In this document: positions 24,492-31,599 of the stretch, in pieces | Position numbering within the stretch: position 1 is the first letter of the stretch | How the letters are laid out: each line of letters begins with the position of its first letter | Origin: Bdellovibrionia bacterium | GTDB lineage: Bacteria > Bdellovibrionota > Bdellovibrionia > Bdellovibrionales > JAGQZY01 | Direction: 5' to 3' | Assembly: GCA_030424665.1 (NCBI GenBank) | Contig: JAUHWN010000017.1 | Coordinates: forward strand, 1 to 39,737 | DNA length: 39,737 nucleotides | Position numbers and translations under genes: made by a program | The notes under the pieces: generated by a model | What the model was told of the DNA's origin: nothing | Database searches by the model: none | Seen by the model: the letters and a program-made list of their open reading frames with translations, nothing else

Positions 24492-25619
24492 ATGACTAAG
24501 AAAAATTTAAACATCGTTGGAATTATGAGCGGAACGAGTATGGATGGAGTTGACTACGTCCTTTGTCGTTTCAAAAATGTTGGATCGTCGCCAAAGATTG
24601 AATTCCTAGATTTAAAGTCGGTGCAATTTTCAACTAAGCTTCTTGATAAACTTCATTTGGCAGCACAAAACAAGCTCAGTCTCTGGGAGAGTTCTGAACT
24701 CCATTTTGAATTGGGAGAGTTTTATTCTAAAAAATTGAAGGCCATCGCCAAGTCAAAGGCTTGGAAGATCGATTTAATCGGGCTCCACGGGCAAACGGTT
24801 TACCATAGGGGGAGGCATTCAAGCTTGCAATTGGGAGATGCAAATTTTCTAAGCCAAGACTTCAATTGCCCGGTGGTTTCTAACTTTCGAGCGGCTGATG
24901 TCGCTCTGGGCGGCCATGGTGCGCCCTTAGCGCCTTTCTTTCACAAAACCTTGCTATTACCCCTCTTGAAGTCAAAGGCCCTGGCATTTCACAACCTCGG
25001 GGGAATTTCTAATCTTACCTATCTTAAAAAGACGGGATCAGGCCGTCTTCAATTTCATTCATTCGACACGGGACCGGCTAACATTCTCATGAATCTCGAA
25101 TACATGCGTAATTTTCCGGACTCTCGAGGTTATGACCGAAATGGTTTGATGGCATCCAAGGGCACAGTTTCGACTACAATTTTAACTAAAATGTTGAGGC
25201 ATCCTTTTTTGCGTAAGAAGTTTCCGAAGAGTTGTGGTCGCGAAGAGTTTGGTGAAGAGTTTTTAAAAATCTACCGCAATTCCTTGAATCGTCTGAGTGT
25301 TGAAGACCGCTTAGCGACACTTTGTGAGTTTTCGGCCCTTACAATTGCCGAGGCCTATTCGAAGCTTTTAAAAGACCTTCCCGAAACGATCTACTTTTCT
25401 GGAGGTGGTGTTTACAATAGAAGTCTGATGTCTCGCATACAATACTACTTACCCGATGTCGAAGTTAAAACTTCTCTAGATTTAGGCTGGCCTGCCAACG
25501 CTATTGAAGGCGGTGCTTTTGCTCTTTTAGCCGGCTATCGCTATTTCGAAATGCCTTTAGAGTTAAAGCCTATTACTGGGGCAAGAAAAAATAGTTTATT
25601 GGGTCAAGTGACGATTTAA
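24492..25619 (+). CDS. anmK: Anhydro-N-acetylmuramic acid kinase
   Basis: A 375-residue cytoplasmic kinase that opens the 1,6-anhydro ring of anhydroMurNAc and phosphorylates it to MurNAc-6-phosphate in murein recycling. Family motifs are clear: IMSGTSMDGVDYVL near the start (phosphate-binding), IGLHGQTVYHR, QLGDANFLSQ, NFRAADVALGGHGAPLAPFF, NLGGISNLTYL, DTGPANILMN and the late FSGGGVYNRSL. Length is normal for the family. The ATG sits directly on the T-run of the preceding terminator with no room for a Shine-Dalgarno sequence, and the next Met (residue 12) is already inside the conserved motif. The gene may therefore be leaderless: TTGCCT and CATTGT, 17 bases apart within the hairpin, could act as a poor promoter. 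Confidence 0.96.
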   Translation: MTKKNLNIVGIMSGTSMDGVDYVLCRFKNVGSSPKIEFLDLKSVQFSTKLLDKLHLAAQNKLSLWESSELHFELGEFYSKKLKAIAKSKAWKIDLIGLHGQTVYHRGRHSSLQLGDANFLSQDFNCPVVSNFRAADVALGGHGAPLAPFFHKTLLLPLLKSKALAFHNLGGISNLTYLKKTGSGRLQFHSFDTGPANILMNLEYMRNFPDSRGYDRNGLMASKGTVSTTILTKMLRHPFLRKKFPKSCGREEFGEEFLKIYRNSLNRLSVEDRLATLCEFSALTIAEAYSKLLKDLPETIYFSGGGVYNRSLMSRIQYYLPDVEVKTSLDLGWPANAIEGGAFALLAGYRYFEMPLELKPITGARKNSLLGQVTI

Positions 25620-25625
25620 AGCTTT

Positions 25626-26522
25626 CTAAGCGGGTCTCTTATTGAGTTCATCGAGGCTGTGAATATACTTTTCTTCCCAAATGGCTTGGGCAATAATGTA
25701 ACCGGCCTCAGTTTTAAGGGGTATCGAAATCCCTCTTGAGCTGGCCAAACTTTTCTGTGCTACTTCGTTTTCTTTAGCAATGTGAGAGCACTCAATTAGA
25801 ATGGGCCTTGCATTTGATTCTTTCCAAAGGTAGGTACTCGCTCTTCTAAATATGGTCTTAGCAGCCGTAACACAGATCAATTGAGAATCCAGTGCCACGT
25901 CTGTATTGAGAGATTTACTAATGCGATCAACAACTGAACGATCAAAGCTGATTACAAAAACACAGCGGGACTTACCCGATTTGAAGGTAATGCGAACATG
26001 TTCTCTTTCGGAGTTAAGGTTACCAGGCTTTTTGAGCTGAGTTAATTCTTGCTCGGGCTCAAGATTCATAACCTTCGAGATAAATCCCACAGTACCCTGG
26101 ATATAGGCATTGAGAACGGCAGCACCTATTCTCTGATCGATTTTTCCAAGTCTAAGTTGATTATTGACCTCATCGAGAAGGGTACTCATCTCGAATGGTT
26201 TTGGAATCATTTTAAGGTGAGAGTATTTTCTCTCTAAGTTGGGATCGGGATACCCGGTGATAACGATAATCGGAGTATTATTATTGAGCTGGCTGTCGAG
26301 TGCCGTTTGAATAAAAGCCTGGCCCTCTCGTTTTGGCATTTTAAGATCAGTGATAATTATATCGAAAGCTTGAAACTTAATCTTATGACTAGCCTCAACA
26401 CCATCGCTGGCGTGAACCACCATCAGGGATTCACCGTAATTCATCTCTATGTAGTTATCGATAAGCTCTCTAACCTCTGGTTCATCATCGGCTATAAGAA
26501 CCCATTTTTTGGCTCCAGACAT
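25626..26522 (-). CDS. Response regulator with C-terminal CheX-like domain
   Basis: A 298-residue protein. The receiver domain (about 5-130) has the acidic pair in VLIADDEPE, the phospho-Asp in IIITDLKMPK, the Thr in IVITGYPD and the Lys in MIPKPFE, so phosphorylation is expected. After it, AAVLNAYIQGTVGFISKVMN and HVRITFKSGKSRCVFVISFD resemble the CheX/CheC/FliY phosphatase fold. That family uses an E-x2-N motif in a helix; the corresponding segment here (LICVTAAKTIF) lacks it, so phosphatase activity is doubtful. It is convergent with anmK with only six bases between the stops and no terminator. The ATG has no Shine-Dalgarno sequence and is preceded by a hairpin. Confidence 0.8.
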   Translation of the reverse strand: MSGAKKWVLIADDEPEVRELIDNYIEMNYGESLMVVHASDGVEASHKIKFQAFDIIITDLKMPKREGQAFIQTALDSQLNNNTPIIVITGYPDPNLERKYSHLKMIPKPFEMSTLLDEVNNQLRLGKIDQRIGAAVLNAYIQGTVGFISKVMNLEPEQELTQLKKPGNLNSEREHVRITFKSGKSRCVFVISFDRSVVDRISKSLNTDVALDSQLICVTAAKTIFRRASTYLWKESNARPILIECSHIAKENEVAQKSLASSRGISIPLKTEAGYIIAQAIWEEKYIHSLDELNKRPA

Positions 26523-26536
26523 ACACTATTTAATTC

Positions 26537-26562
26537 GGCTTTTCGTGCTCTTACGAAAGGCC
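26537..26562 (-). repeat. Hairpin just upstream of the REC-CheX gene start
   Basis: GGCTTTTCGT and ACGAAAGGCC form a 10-bp stem with one G-U pair and a 6-base loop, ending 15 bases before the ATG at 26522. No Shine-Dalgarno sequence lies between. It may shape initiation or mRNA stability. The rest of 26563-26677 shows nothing clear. Confidence 0.5.
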
Positions 26563-26677
26563 AAGGGGACTAAAAATAGTAAATTTAAAGAATACTTAAC
26601 TAAACCTTAGTCTTGGTCTTAATCTAGGATGGCTCGTATCGAGATAAATCTTATAACGATAATGATAAGTCATATTC

Positions 26678-27457
26678 TCATGTTGAGATAGATTTCTTAA
26701 GTTCAACGTAATACGAATGATCGTTATCAGCCAAAGCTTGTAGTTTCAACTCCGCTTCCTTCAAACCTTCGGGGTTTCCAACTTCAAACCATAATCCTTC
26801 GGCGCGAAGAACATTTACTGAGAAGCCTTTTTCGATGGCCTTGTCTAATACTCCGTAGAGAATATTGGACTCTCCGTCGGCGGGGATATGATCAATGATT
26901 TCTTTTGATAAGGCCATGTATCCTGTAAAGTGAAGGCCGCTTAGATGTTTTTCGGGTGTGTTTTTGCCAAAACCTTTAACCTCGTCATTGCCATTAACCC
27001 AGACACCACCAAATTGAGTTCCGACACCGGGGTGCTCAATACACAAGATCGTGGCAAGAGAGTCGCTGCTCTTTCGATATTCCGAGAGCTGTTTCAAAAT
27101 GCCATCGGACTTTGGAAGAAAAATTTCATCACCATTGCAGTACAAAATATCATCGCAGTTATCTAAGAAACCCCAGGCATGCCTCAACCCTCCAGCTCCA
27201 CCAAGTATGGCATCCCTTTCGAGACTAAAAGAAAACTCTTCACCATCTAGTCTGAGAGGCTCTAGGGCTTCGCGCATTTTTTCTGGAAGATAGTGGAGAT
27301 TAAAAATAAAATTTTTAACACCGCTTTTTCTTAGTAAATGAATGCTGTGATAAACCAAGGGGACCTGATTAACTCTTATTGCAGGCTTGGGCGTCGAAAG
27401 GGTGAGTGGTTTTAACCGTGTTCCCTTTCCGGCAGTGAGTATAAATGATTTTGTCAT
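26678..27457 (-). CDS. murU: Nucleotidyltransferase, probable MurNAc-1-phosphate uridylyltransferase MurU
   Basis: A 259-residue sugar-phosphate nucleotidyltransferase. The N-terminal signature SFILTAGKGTRLKPLTLSTP binds the nucleotide; next come KPAIRVNQVPLVYHSIHLL, LGGAGGLRHAW and ILYCNGDEIF, as in the family. Late motifs LHFTGYMALSKEI and LWFEVGNPEGL fit MurU and related enzymes. MurU makes UDP-MurNAc from MurNAc-1-phosphate and UTP. The assignment rests on its partner: the amgK-like gene directly upstream overlaps it by four bases (ATGA), the usual amgK-murU pairing. Alone, it could also be read as a mannose- or glucose-1-phosphate nucleotidyltransferase. Confidence 0.83.
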   Translation of the reverse strand: MTKSFILTAGKGTRLKPLTLSTPKPAIRVNQVPLVYHSIHLLRKSGVKNFIFNLHYLPEKMREALEPLRLDGEEFSFSLERDAILGGAGGLRHAWGFLDNCDDILYCNGDEIFLPKSDGILKQLSEYRKSSDSLATILCIEHPGVGTQFGGVWVNGNDEVKGFGKNTPEKHLSGLHFTGYMALSKEIIDHIPADGESNILYGVLDKAIEKGFSVNVLRAEGLWFEVGNPEGLKEAELKLQALADNDHSYYVELKKSIST

Positions 27458-28518
27458 GCTTCGAATCTTTTATCGTAGAGACCGTGATTTTCTAAAATGT
27501 CATTAAAGTCTTTGTATTCACTAAAGTGCTCTAAGGACGCTCTGACGTGTTTAAGAGTTCTTCGAAGGTATTTTAAATAGCGACTATCATTTCGATTGAC
27601 CTTAAAGCTTGCAAAGCTGCCGCAGGCCTTGAAACATCTTTGAATCGATTGAAGTTGATAAACGTTTAAAAACTCATCTTTAGAATTTGGTACATAGGAA
27701 TGTTCTTTAGCAGATTCCAGGTAGTAATCGATACAGTAATCGTGGACATGAGAATTCAGTTTTACATAAGAATCTTTAAATAGGCTGACTAAGTCATACT
27801 GAATGGGGCCCATGCGAGCATCTTGAAAATCAATGACCCGCATTTTACCAAACTTAATCATGACATTTCGAGAGTGATAATCGCGGTGACAAACATACTG
27901 TTCTTGGTTTGAGAGCTTTTCACAGATATCAGAAAAAATGGAAGCTAAAGATTTTTTCTCCGATTCACTGAATTGAATTTTACAAAGATTTTCTAAGAGA
28001 TGCTCCCGTCCGTAGTTCATTTCCCAAAGGAGCTTTTCTTTATCAAAAACTGTGGTGAAGGCAGTAGATTCTTGATCGAGCTTTTTTGTAGCGAAGTGAA
28101 TCTTTATGAGTTCATCAATAGCAAGTTGATAAAAAGGAATAACTAATTCTTGGTTCTGATTCTCCCAAAATTTTCTCTCTAGAGTGAGGTCGCCCAGGTC
28201 TTCAAGTAACATAAGGCCTAGCTTTGGAGATTTTTTAATGACTTCTGGAACTTGAACACCAGCTCTTGAAAATAAACTGTGAACACTTAAAAAGGGAAAC
28301 TGTGGAGAATCTTCAAACGGCTCCCAAGCCATAATGACATAGGATTTTTCCTCCTGTACGAGCCGATAATACCTTCGGGTTGAGGCATCACCTGCCAACG
28401 GGAAGATTTCGTATTTTCCAGATTCAAAAGTGGGACTCAAGAAATCAGAAATATTTTTTTCGTCCTTAGACTCTCTAAATACCTTCATAGGCAAACTTTC
28501 TACAGCATTTAAACTCAT
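27454..28518 (-). CDS. amgK: Probable MurNAc/GlcNAc anomeric kinase AmgK
   Basis: A 354-residue aminoglycoside-phosphotransferase-fold kinase. The AmgK-type signature PLAGDASTRRYYRLVQ lies near residue 40, then MAWEPFEDSPQF, LMLLEDLGDLTLE, the catalytic loop VCHRDYHSRNVMI and the metal-binding VIDFQDARMGPIQYDLVSLF. AmgK phosphorylates the anomeric carbon of MurNAc for MurU, bypassing de novo UDP-MurNAc synthesis. The N-terminal 25 residues before the fold are longer than I expect, and no Shine-Dalgarno sequence precedes the ATG; Met 11 is an alternative start but has none either. It overlaps murU by four bases. Confidence 0.88.
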   Translation of the reverse strand: MSLNAVESLPMKVFRESKDEKNISDFLSPTFESGKYEIFPLAGDASTRRYYRLVQEEKSYVIMAWEPFEDSPQFPFLSVHSLFSRAGVQVPEVIKKSPKLGLMLLEDLGDLTLERKFWENQNQELVIPFYQLAIDELIKIHFATKKLDQESTAFTTVFDKEKLLWEMNYGREHLLENLCKIQFSESEKKSLASIFSDICEKLSNQEQYVCHRDYHSRNVMIKFGKMRVIDFQDARMGPIQYDLVSLFKDSYVKLNSHVHDYCIDYYLESAKEHSYVPNSKDEFLNVYQLQSIQRCFKACGSFASFKVNRNDSRYLKYLRRTLKHVRASLEHFSEYKDFNDILENHGLYDKRFEA

Positions 28519-28545
28519 TAAAGTATTTTTCCAAAGATTGTTGGA

Positions 28546-28559
28546 AGAGGCAAGCCTCT
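28546..28559. repeat. Short palindrome upstream of amgK
   Basis: AGAGGC-AA-GCCTCT is a perfect 6+6 inverted repeat 28 bases before the amgK start and about 60 bases after the stop of the next minus-strand gene. It may be an operator or a weak terminator lacking a T-run. Nearby are short direct repeats (AGCTACA twice, AAGTATA twice). Confidence 0.35.
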
Positions 28560-28621
28560 AGATAGAAAGCTACAAAAAAGCTACATTGGGACAAGTATAC
28601 ATAAGTATAGTTATTAAACTC

Positions 28622-29539
28622 TTAGACAAGAGCGAGGTGGTTGTGAATGGGCAAATCTTCGATTTCATCGGACCCAAAGCTCGCTTTTGCTAGGATCTTA
28701 AGTGACAATTTTTGTAAAATTCTCTTTTGTTCTTTTAAGTCATACATTGAATCATCTAGTTCTCTATCTTTGTACGAAATGTAGTTTCGTTTACTGAGGT
28801 GATTGAGAATATCTGAACAATCTGAGTTTTCTGGTACTTCAAAGATAAACAGTGGAAGCTCTTGGCTGGGAATCCAATCAATTATTTTGTGAATTCGTGC
28901 TTGCTCCTCAAAGCTCAATTCATGAAAGTCAGAGACATAGACAACGGCAGAGCCCATGCTTTTTATTTCATCAGCATTTTGAACGTCGAAAAAACTAGAG
29001 TCCACTCGCATGAAAGCCCACCGTCGACTCATTTTATGAATCTCATGGGCGATCTTTAGATTTTTTAGGCTTTCATTTTCGGTGAGTAAAATGTGTTTGA
29101 GTACTTTTCGTGGCTGCGATGCCTTGGGGATCGTACCAATTGACTCAAAGAGCTCCTGAAACTGACAGAAACTCGAGATATTTATGATTTCGGAATTTTT
29201 AATTTCTGGGTCTTTCGAATAATCCCATCTCTCAAGGTCTTGAATCAATGACTCTAGGCTGGTCGCTAAAAACAGAGCCATCTGTTCTTGTATCGAATCG
29301 CTGGGGTTACTTAGACCAAGAATCTCGACAACGCAAATGGGTTGATACATTCCACTAATGAAATAAACCCATTGATGGGTCTCATCATTATATATAAGAC
29401 TAGTTTGCGATTTCTGGAGTTGCTGAGACGATAGCTCCCATGAACTACAATAGCTCATAGGATGAACTAAGATTTCTAGTTCGAACCGGTTTAAGAATAC
29501 TTCGTTTACACGTTCAACGACTTTTTCAATCATCTCCAT
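28622..29539 (-). CDS. Degenerate sigma-54 activator-like protein, no HTH
   Basis: A 305-residue protein without signal peptide. By eye, its second half follows the AAA+ domain of the neighbouring sigma-54 activator: ILLTENESLKNLKIAHEIHK aligns with the VQGENGTGKELIAKAIHYNS region, VVYVSDFHELSFEEQARIHK with the Walker B helix, and LNHLSKRNYISYKDREL with the YYRLNVINIRVPPLRER segment. The key parts are gone: no GxxGxGK, no ESELFGH or GAFTGA loop, the Walker B glutamate is replaced, and the protein stops before any DNA-binding domain. The first 150 residues are unrelated to the neighbour and unrecognised. It is not obviously a decayed gene, since the frame is intact. A regulatory partner or inhibitor role is possible but unproven. 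Confidence 0.7.
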   Translation of the reverse strand: MEMIEKVVERVNEVFLNRFELEILVHPMSYCSSWELSSQQLQKSQTSLIYNDETHQWVYFISGMYQPICVVEILGLSNPSDSIQEQMALFLATSLESLIQDLERWDYSKDPEIKNSEIINISSFCQFQELFESIGTIPKASQPRKVLKHILLTENESLKNLKIAHEIHKMSRRWAFMRVDSSFFDVQNADEIKSMGSAVVYVSDFHELSFEEQARIHKIIDWIPSQELPLFIFEVPENSDCSDILNHLSKRNYISYKDRELDDSMYDLKEQKRILQKLSLKILAKASFGSDEIEDLPIHNHLALV

Positions 29540-29551
29540 GAGCCCCTATAA

Positions 29552-29567
29552 GGCAAAGCCTGTGCCT
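29552..29567 (-). promoter_or_regulatory. Candidate sigma-54 (-24/-12) promoter
   Basis: The minus strand reads AGGCAC-AGGCT-TTGCC, matching TGGCAC-N5-TTGCA at five of six and four of five positions, with the invariant GG and GC exactly ten bases apart. The expected transcript start (about 29541) is only two bases before the ATG at 29539, so the message would be nearly leaderless. Confidence 0.6.
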
Positions 29568-29803
29568 GGTGAATATAGTACTCTTGCTCCTGTCTGATGG
29601 CTGGTCACCCTTTTAGAGGGGTGTTACTCTGGTAGCGCTCATTAATCTAAGTGCATGTAATTACTGATGAAAATTTATTAGAACGAGGGTGTAGTGATTT
29701 TGAACAGTTTGGGGGCGAGACTCCGAATTCAGGCACCCTTGAGGAAACTACTCTTTTCACCGCTTGTTTCGACGTAGATCTTTTAGACATCCCCAAATAA
29801 AAA
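29568..29803. other. Non-coding gap between the two activator-like genes
   Basis: About 240 bases without a convincing gene. It contains an imperfect CACCC/GGGTG stem near 29608-29625 and a 27-codon GTG ORF (29694-29777, plus) with GAGGG upstream that has no other support. Any activator-binding site for the sigma-54 promoter would be expected here, but none was identified. Confidence 0.4.
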
Positions 29804-29827
29804 GTCCCCTTACAAGAGTAAAGGGAC
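29804..29827 (-). terminator. Terminator of the sigma-54 activator gene
   Basis: GTCCCCTTAC-AAGA-GTAAAGGGAC is a 10-bp stem with one mismatch, about 30 bases past the stop at 29859. On the minus strand it is followed by TTTTTATTTG. Confidence 0.85.
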
Positions 29828-29858
29828 CAATAAATTTCTTTTTTTAATCGAGTCAGAG

Positions 29859-31418
29859 CTATGATTTAGCGATTCGACGCTTATCTAGTCCGTACTTTTC
29901 GACTTTCATGATCAATCCAGCGCGAGAGATACCGAGTTCTTTAGCAAGTTTCGACTTGTTCCAGCCCGTTCTTCTCAAACCTTCTTTAATCATCTGGCGC
30001 TCAAGTTCTTCGAGGGCATCTTTAAGCTTACCGTGAACTCGGGCACCCTGAACTTTCCCTTTTTCAGAGCTTTCGATGATTTTCGGAGACAGCATATCAG
30101 CTGTTAACTTCGTTTCATCACTTGAAAGGACGACCATTCTCTCCATCTCGTTTTGGAGCTCACGGACGTTACCTGGCCAAGAGTAATCATAAAGCTTTTC
30201 AAGAGCTCTCTTGGTAAGAACCTTCTTCTTAACTCCTGTTCTTTCGGCAGCAAGTTGCAAGAAGAACTCAGAAAGAAGAGGAATATCTTCTTTTCTCTCT
30301 CTTAATGGCGGTACACGAATATTGATAACGTTGAGGCGATAGTATAAATCCTCACGGAATGTCCCTTGCTCAACCATATCTTTTAGCGGCTTGTTTGTTG
30401 CCGCAATCACGCGGACATCAACCCGGCGAGTATCAACGGCACCAACTGGCGTGTAAGTTCCTTCTTGAAGAACGCGGAGAAGCTTTACCTGCATCTGTGG
30501 AGAAGTATCACCAATCTCATCCAAGAAGAAAGTTCCCTTATCAGCAATTTCAAAGAGACCCTTCTTATCTTTATGGGCACCAGTAAATGAACCTTTAACG
30601 TGACCAAAAAGTTCTGATTCGAGTAGGTTATCGTTAAACGCCGAACAGTTCTGTAGAACAAAAGGCTTATCTTTTCGACTCGAATTGTAGTGAATTGCCT
30701 TAGCAATCAATTCCTTACCAGTACCGTTTTCCCCTTGGACAAGAACAGTACTGTCTGCGCTCTTGATTTTATCGAGTAGAGCATAAAGTGATTGCATGGG
30801 CTTAGATTTACCAATCATATTGTCGTATTTATAGCGACTTCCCAATTCTTTATTGAGTTCGCGGATGCGATCTTCTCGTTGTGTGATTTCAAGGTGAAGA
30901 GTCACGATCTCTTTAGCAACGAGGTCGACGAGATCATAGAAGTGCTCACGATCTTGGTCGTCCATAAATTTGATTTTAGATAGTGCCTGATCAATAAGAT
31001 CCGCACTGGCACCAAATGCTGCTAGACGCTCACGAACTTCAGACAGTCTGTGGGCTTCGCTTGGATCTTTAATAAAACCCATTGCCACAACAGTTCCCAT
31101 GAAATCGTTATCTATTAAAATAGGAAAGATAGCGATATCAAAACCAGCCATATCCCATTTTCTAATGGAGTATCGATTTTCTGAAAGTCTTAAATCGTCG
31201 ATAGCTTTGGCAACGGTTTGTGCCAAGTTATCCTTTGCCGAATCCTTAGTTAAATAGGTTTCAACTGACGGGTTAATTAACTTTGCTTTTTGATTGTCGA
31301 ACCCTCTGATGTGTCCACGCTCATCTGTAAAAACAGTATCGATATTCCACCAGGAGTTTAGAATTTGTTTAAGCTTTCGAATCACATGTATGTGTTCAAA
31401 TTCATCCCAATTAATCAC
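29859..31418 (-). CDS. Sigma-54-dependent transcriptional activator
   Basis: About 519 residues. An N-terminal sensor region (about 1-190, PocR- or GAF-like by impression: ILNSWWNIDTVFTDERGHI) is followed by an AAA+ domain with Walker A QGENGTGKE, ELFGHVKGSFTGA (a GSFTGA form of the usual GAFTGA sigma-54 loop), Walker B GTFFLDEIGD, arginine finger region LYYRLNVINI and WPGNVRELQN. The C-terminus is a Fis-type helix-turn-helix (GWNKSKLAKELGISRAGLIM). It should open promoters read by sigma-54 RNA polymerase. The N-terminus is not a receiver domain, so the signal is probably a ligand. The track starts at a TTG (31433); the GTG at 31418 with GGGGAGG six bases upstream is preferred. Confidence 0.93.
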   Translation of the reverse strand: MINWDEFEHIHVIRKLKQILNSWWNIDTVFTDERGHIRGFDNQKAKLINPSVETYLTKDSAKDNLAQTVAKAIDDLRLSENRYSIRKWDMAGFDIAIFPILIDNDFMGTVVAMGFIKDPSEAHRLSEVRERLAAFGASADLIDQALSKIKFMDDQDREHFYDLVDLVAKEIVTLHLEITQREDRIRELNKELGSRYKYDNMIGKSKPMQSLYALLDKIKSADSTVLVQGENGTGKELIAKAIHYNSSRKDKPFVLQNCSAFNDNLLESELFGHVKGSFTGAHKDKKGLFEIADKGTFFLDEIGDTSPQMQVKLLRVLQEGTYTPVGAVDTRRVDVRVIAATNKPLKDMVEQGTFREDLYYRLNVINIRVPPLRERKEDIPLLSEFFLQLAAERTGVKKKVLTKRALEKLYDYSWPGNVRELQNEMERMVVLSSDETKLTADMLSPKIIESSEKGKVQGARVHGKLKDALEELERQMIKEGLRRTGWNKSKLAKELGISRAGLIMKVEKYGLDKRRIAKS

Positions 31419-31437
31419 GAACTTCCTCCCCAAGACT

Positions 31438-31479
31438 CTGTCAAAAAATTGAGGGTTTTTACAGTCCTGTCAAAAACCC
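31438..31479 (-). promoter_or_regulatory. TTTTTGACAG repeats and palindrome before the sigma-54 activator gene
   Basis: On the minus strand GGGTTTTTGACAG and CTGTAAAAACCC are inverted repeats with a one-base bulge and two-base centre (31453-31479). A direct repeat of TTTTTGACAG follows 29 bases later (31438-31448). It lies 20-61 bases before the GTG. It may be an operator (possibly autoregulation) or the terminator of the upstream exporter operon, since TCAATTTTTT follows the stem. Confidence 0.5.
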
Positions 31480-31599
31480 AGACAATTTACTTATCGTCCA
31501 AGAAGTTTACGACTTAAGTGAAACTGAAAAAAATTTTTGCAGAAGTTGTCAGGATCAAACAGGGGGCTTTATAAATAAATTAGACAATAAATAGTCGGA

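Noticed and set aside
28622-29539. Pseudogene of a sigma-54 activator
   Set aside because: The frame is intact over 305 codons with a start, a good promoter and a normal composition, so a changed function is likelier than decay.
29694-29777. 27-codon GTG ORF with GAGGG upstream
   Set aside because: Too short, no conserved look and no clear promoter; a chance ribosome-binding site is likely.
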